Of a stretch of 64,000 nt of DNA, positions 63,413 through 64,000 are shown piece by piece. How positions within the stretch are numbered: position 1 is the stretch's first letter; every line of letters starts with the position of its first letter. A program made the position numbers and the translations under genes. The notes under the pieces are model-generated. The model was not told the DNA's origin. It ran no database searches and saw only the letters and a program-made list of their open reading frames with translations. The stretch covers positions 1 through 64,000 of the forward strand of contig NZ_WNKU01000003.1 of assembly GCF_009720735.1 (NCBI RefSeq), written 5' to 3'. The DNA comes from Heliobacterium mobile. GTDB taxonomy: Bacteria; Bacillota; Desulfitobacteriia; Heliobacteriales; Heliobacteriaceae.

Positions 63413-64000
63413 TTAAAATCCTAAGGATCGTACAAAAACCTGCTCGAAATCACCATAATTAGCCAGCTCAATCACTTCGATTTCGGTAACCCCTTTTTCC
63501 ATCTCTTTGCGTAGGGACTGGTTCATGAGAAAGGCCTGAGCACCCGTTTTCGAGGTATTGCCGATAAACTCGATCTTCCCATCAAAACTGTCTGGTAACA
63601 GCCCGAGGTGGATTAAACTTTTCGCGCGCAGATGATAACCGAAGGAACCGGCGATGAGCACCCGGTCCACGGCGTCCGATGTGATCCCCTTACTTCGCAG
63701 CAGCAGATCGATCCCGGTTCGGATAGCGCCTTTGGCTAACTGGACTTGACGAACATCTTTTTGGGTCAGATACACTTGCCGGGAAATTTGGAATACTCTT
63801 TTTCCATCACGCAGTTGCAACCGCTCTTTTAATGAGGCCGGCAATAGGGTCGATTCCGGTTTCACAAAACGGCCATTTTTATCGATCACGCCATTGGCCA
63901 CTAACTCCCCGACGATATCCAAAAGTCCGCTCCCACAGATCCCTACCGGTTCTTGATCGCCAATCGTCTTCGTCGTGATGGTTTTATCGTCCTCAATCTG
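63413..64000 (-). CDS. RACo/RamA-like corrinoid-protein activator, C-terminal part (5' end outside window)
   Basis: An open frame continues past the window edge; 195 codons are visible. Motifs are GICGSGLLDIVGELV, VYLTQKDVRQVQLAKGAIRTGIDLLL and VLIAGSFGYHLRAKSLIHLGLLPD, which mark the C-terminal ASKHA-like (DUF4445) domain. In RACo and RamA this domain binds ATP and helps re-reduce a corrinoid methyltransferase, with a [2Fe-2S] or [4Fe-4S] domain elsewhere in the protein. The reducing domain is not visible here. The partner corrinoid protein would be upstream, outside the window. Confidence 0.8.
   Translation of the reverse strand, partial: QIEDDKTITTKTIGDQEPVGICGSGLLDIVGELVANGVIDKNGRFVKPESTLLPASLKERLQLRDGKRVFQISRQVYLTQKDVRQVQLAKGAIRTGIDLLLRSKGITSDAVDRVLIAGSFGYHLRAKSLIHLGLLPDSFDGKIEFIGNTSKTGAQAFLMNQSLRKEMEKGVTEIEVIELANYGDFEQVFVRSLGF

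Noticed and set aside
1-64000. CRISPR array, rRNA, complete tRNA, insertion sequence or phage genes
   Set aside because: I looked for spaced direct repeats, transposase and integrase motifs and full cloverleaf sequences, and found none beyond the two tRNA 3' fragments.

Overview
The window looks like chromosomal DNA of an endospore-forming, probably anaerobic member of the Bacillota. The spore evidence is a gerA/B/C-type germination operon and two YjcZ-like glycine-rich mini-proteins. The anaerobe evidence is a rubredoxin-first ('reverse') rubrerythrin, an AprBA-like flavoprotein with a ferredoxin partner, and the tail of a NifB-like radical SAM protein. A Clostridia lineage of the heliobacterial/Peptococcaceae type is plausible, but I cannot prove it from sequence alone.

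Bases 1-15,000 read as AT-rich. They hold mostly small or sporadic genes: a chemoreceptor, a LolA-like lipoprotein, an Lrp regulator divergent from a UlaG-like hydrolase (both lying between two eroded tRNA-Pro 3' ends), a LysM protein abutting a truncated methyltransferase, several proteins under 65 residues, the germination operon (gerC carries a one-base frameshift and overlaps a small two-TM gene), the YjcZ-like pair, a His-rich protein and a PAS-GGDEF diguanylate cyclase. From about 15 kb onward the sequence is visibly more GC-rich and looks like ordinary chromosome.

Bases 15-25 kb carry glycerate kinase, the sbcD-sbcC nuclease operon (with a tiny ORF stitched between the genes) and two moeA genes, the second fused to a periplasmic-binding-protein-like domain. 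Bases 25-43 kb are rich in export systems: two MacA/ATPase/MacB-type operons, one followed by an OmpR-type two-component system, and a MarR-controlled heterodimeric ABC exporter. Between the export operons are a six-repeat low-complexity protein and the rubrerythrin, whose strong promoter is overlapped by Fur/PerR-like boxes. Bases 43-48 kb hold two cell-wall hydrolases, an azoreductase and a second chemoreceptor broken by a one-base frameshift.

Bases 48.6-64 kb form one long minus-strand sulfur-assimilation region. Read in the direction of transcription it has a 5'-truncated RACo-like activator, a sulfonate/taurine-type ABC transporter, a NifB-like remnant, cysK, then a consensus promoter and leader with an attenuator-like terminator, sulfite reductase, cysC, aprA- and aprB-like genes, cysD, cysN, and a complete sulfate ABC importer (binding protein, cysT, cysW, cysA) ending in a terminator. 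Together these could import sulfate, activate it to APS, reduce it to sulfite and sulfide, and make cysteine. The APS-reduction step appears to use an AprBA-type enzyme rather than CysH, which is the most notable metabolic feature of the window.
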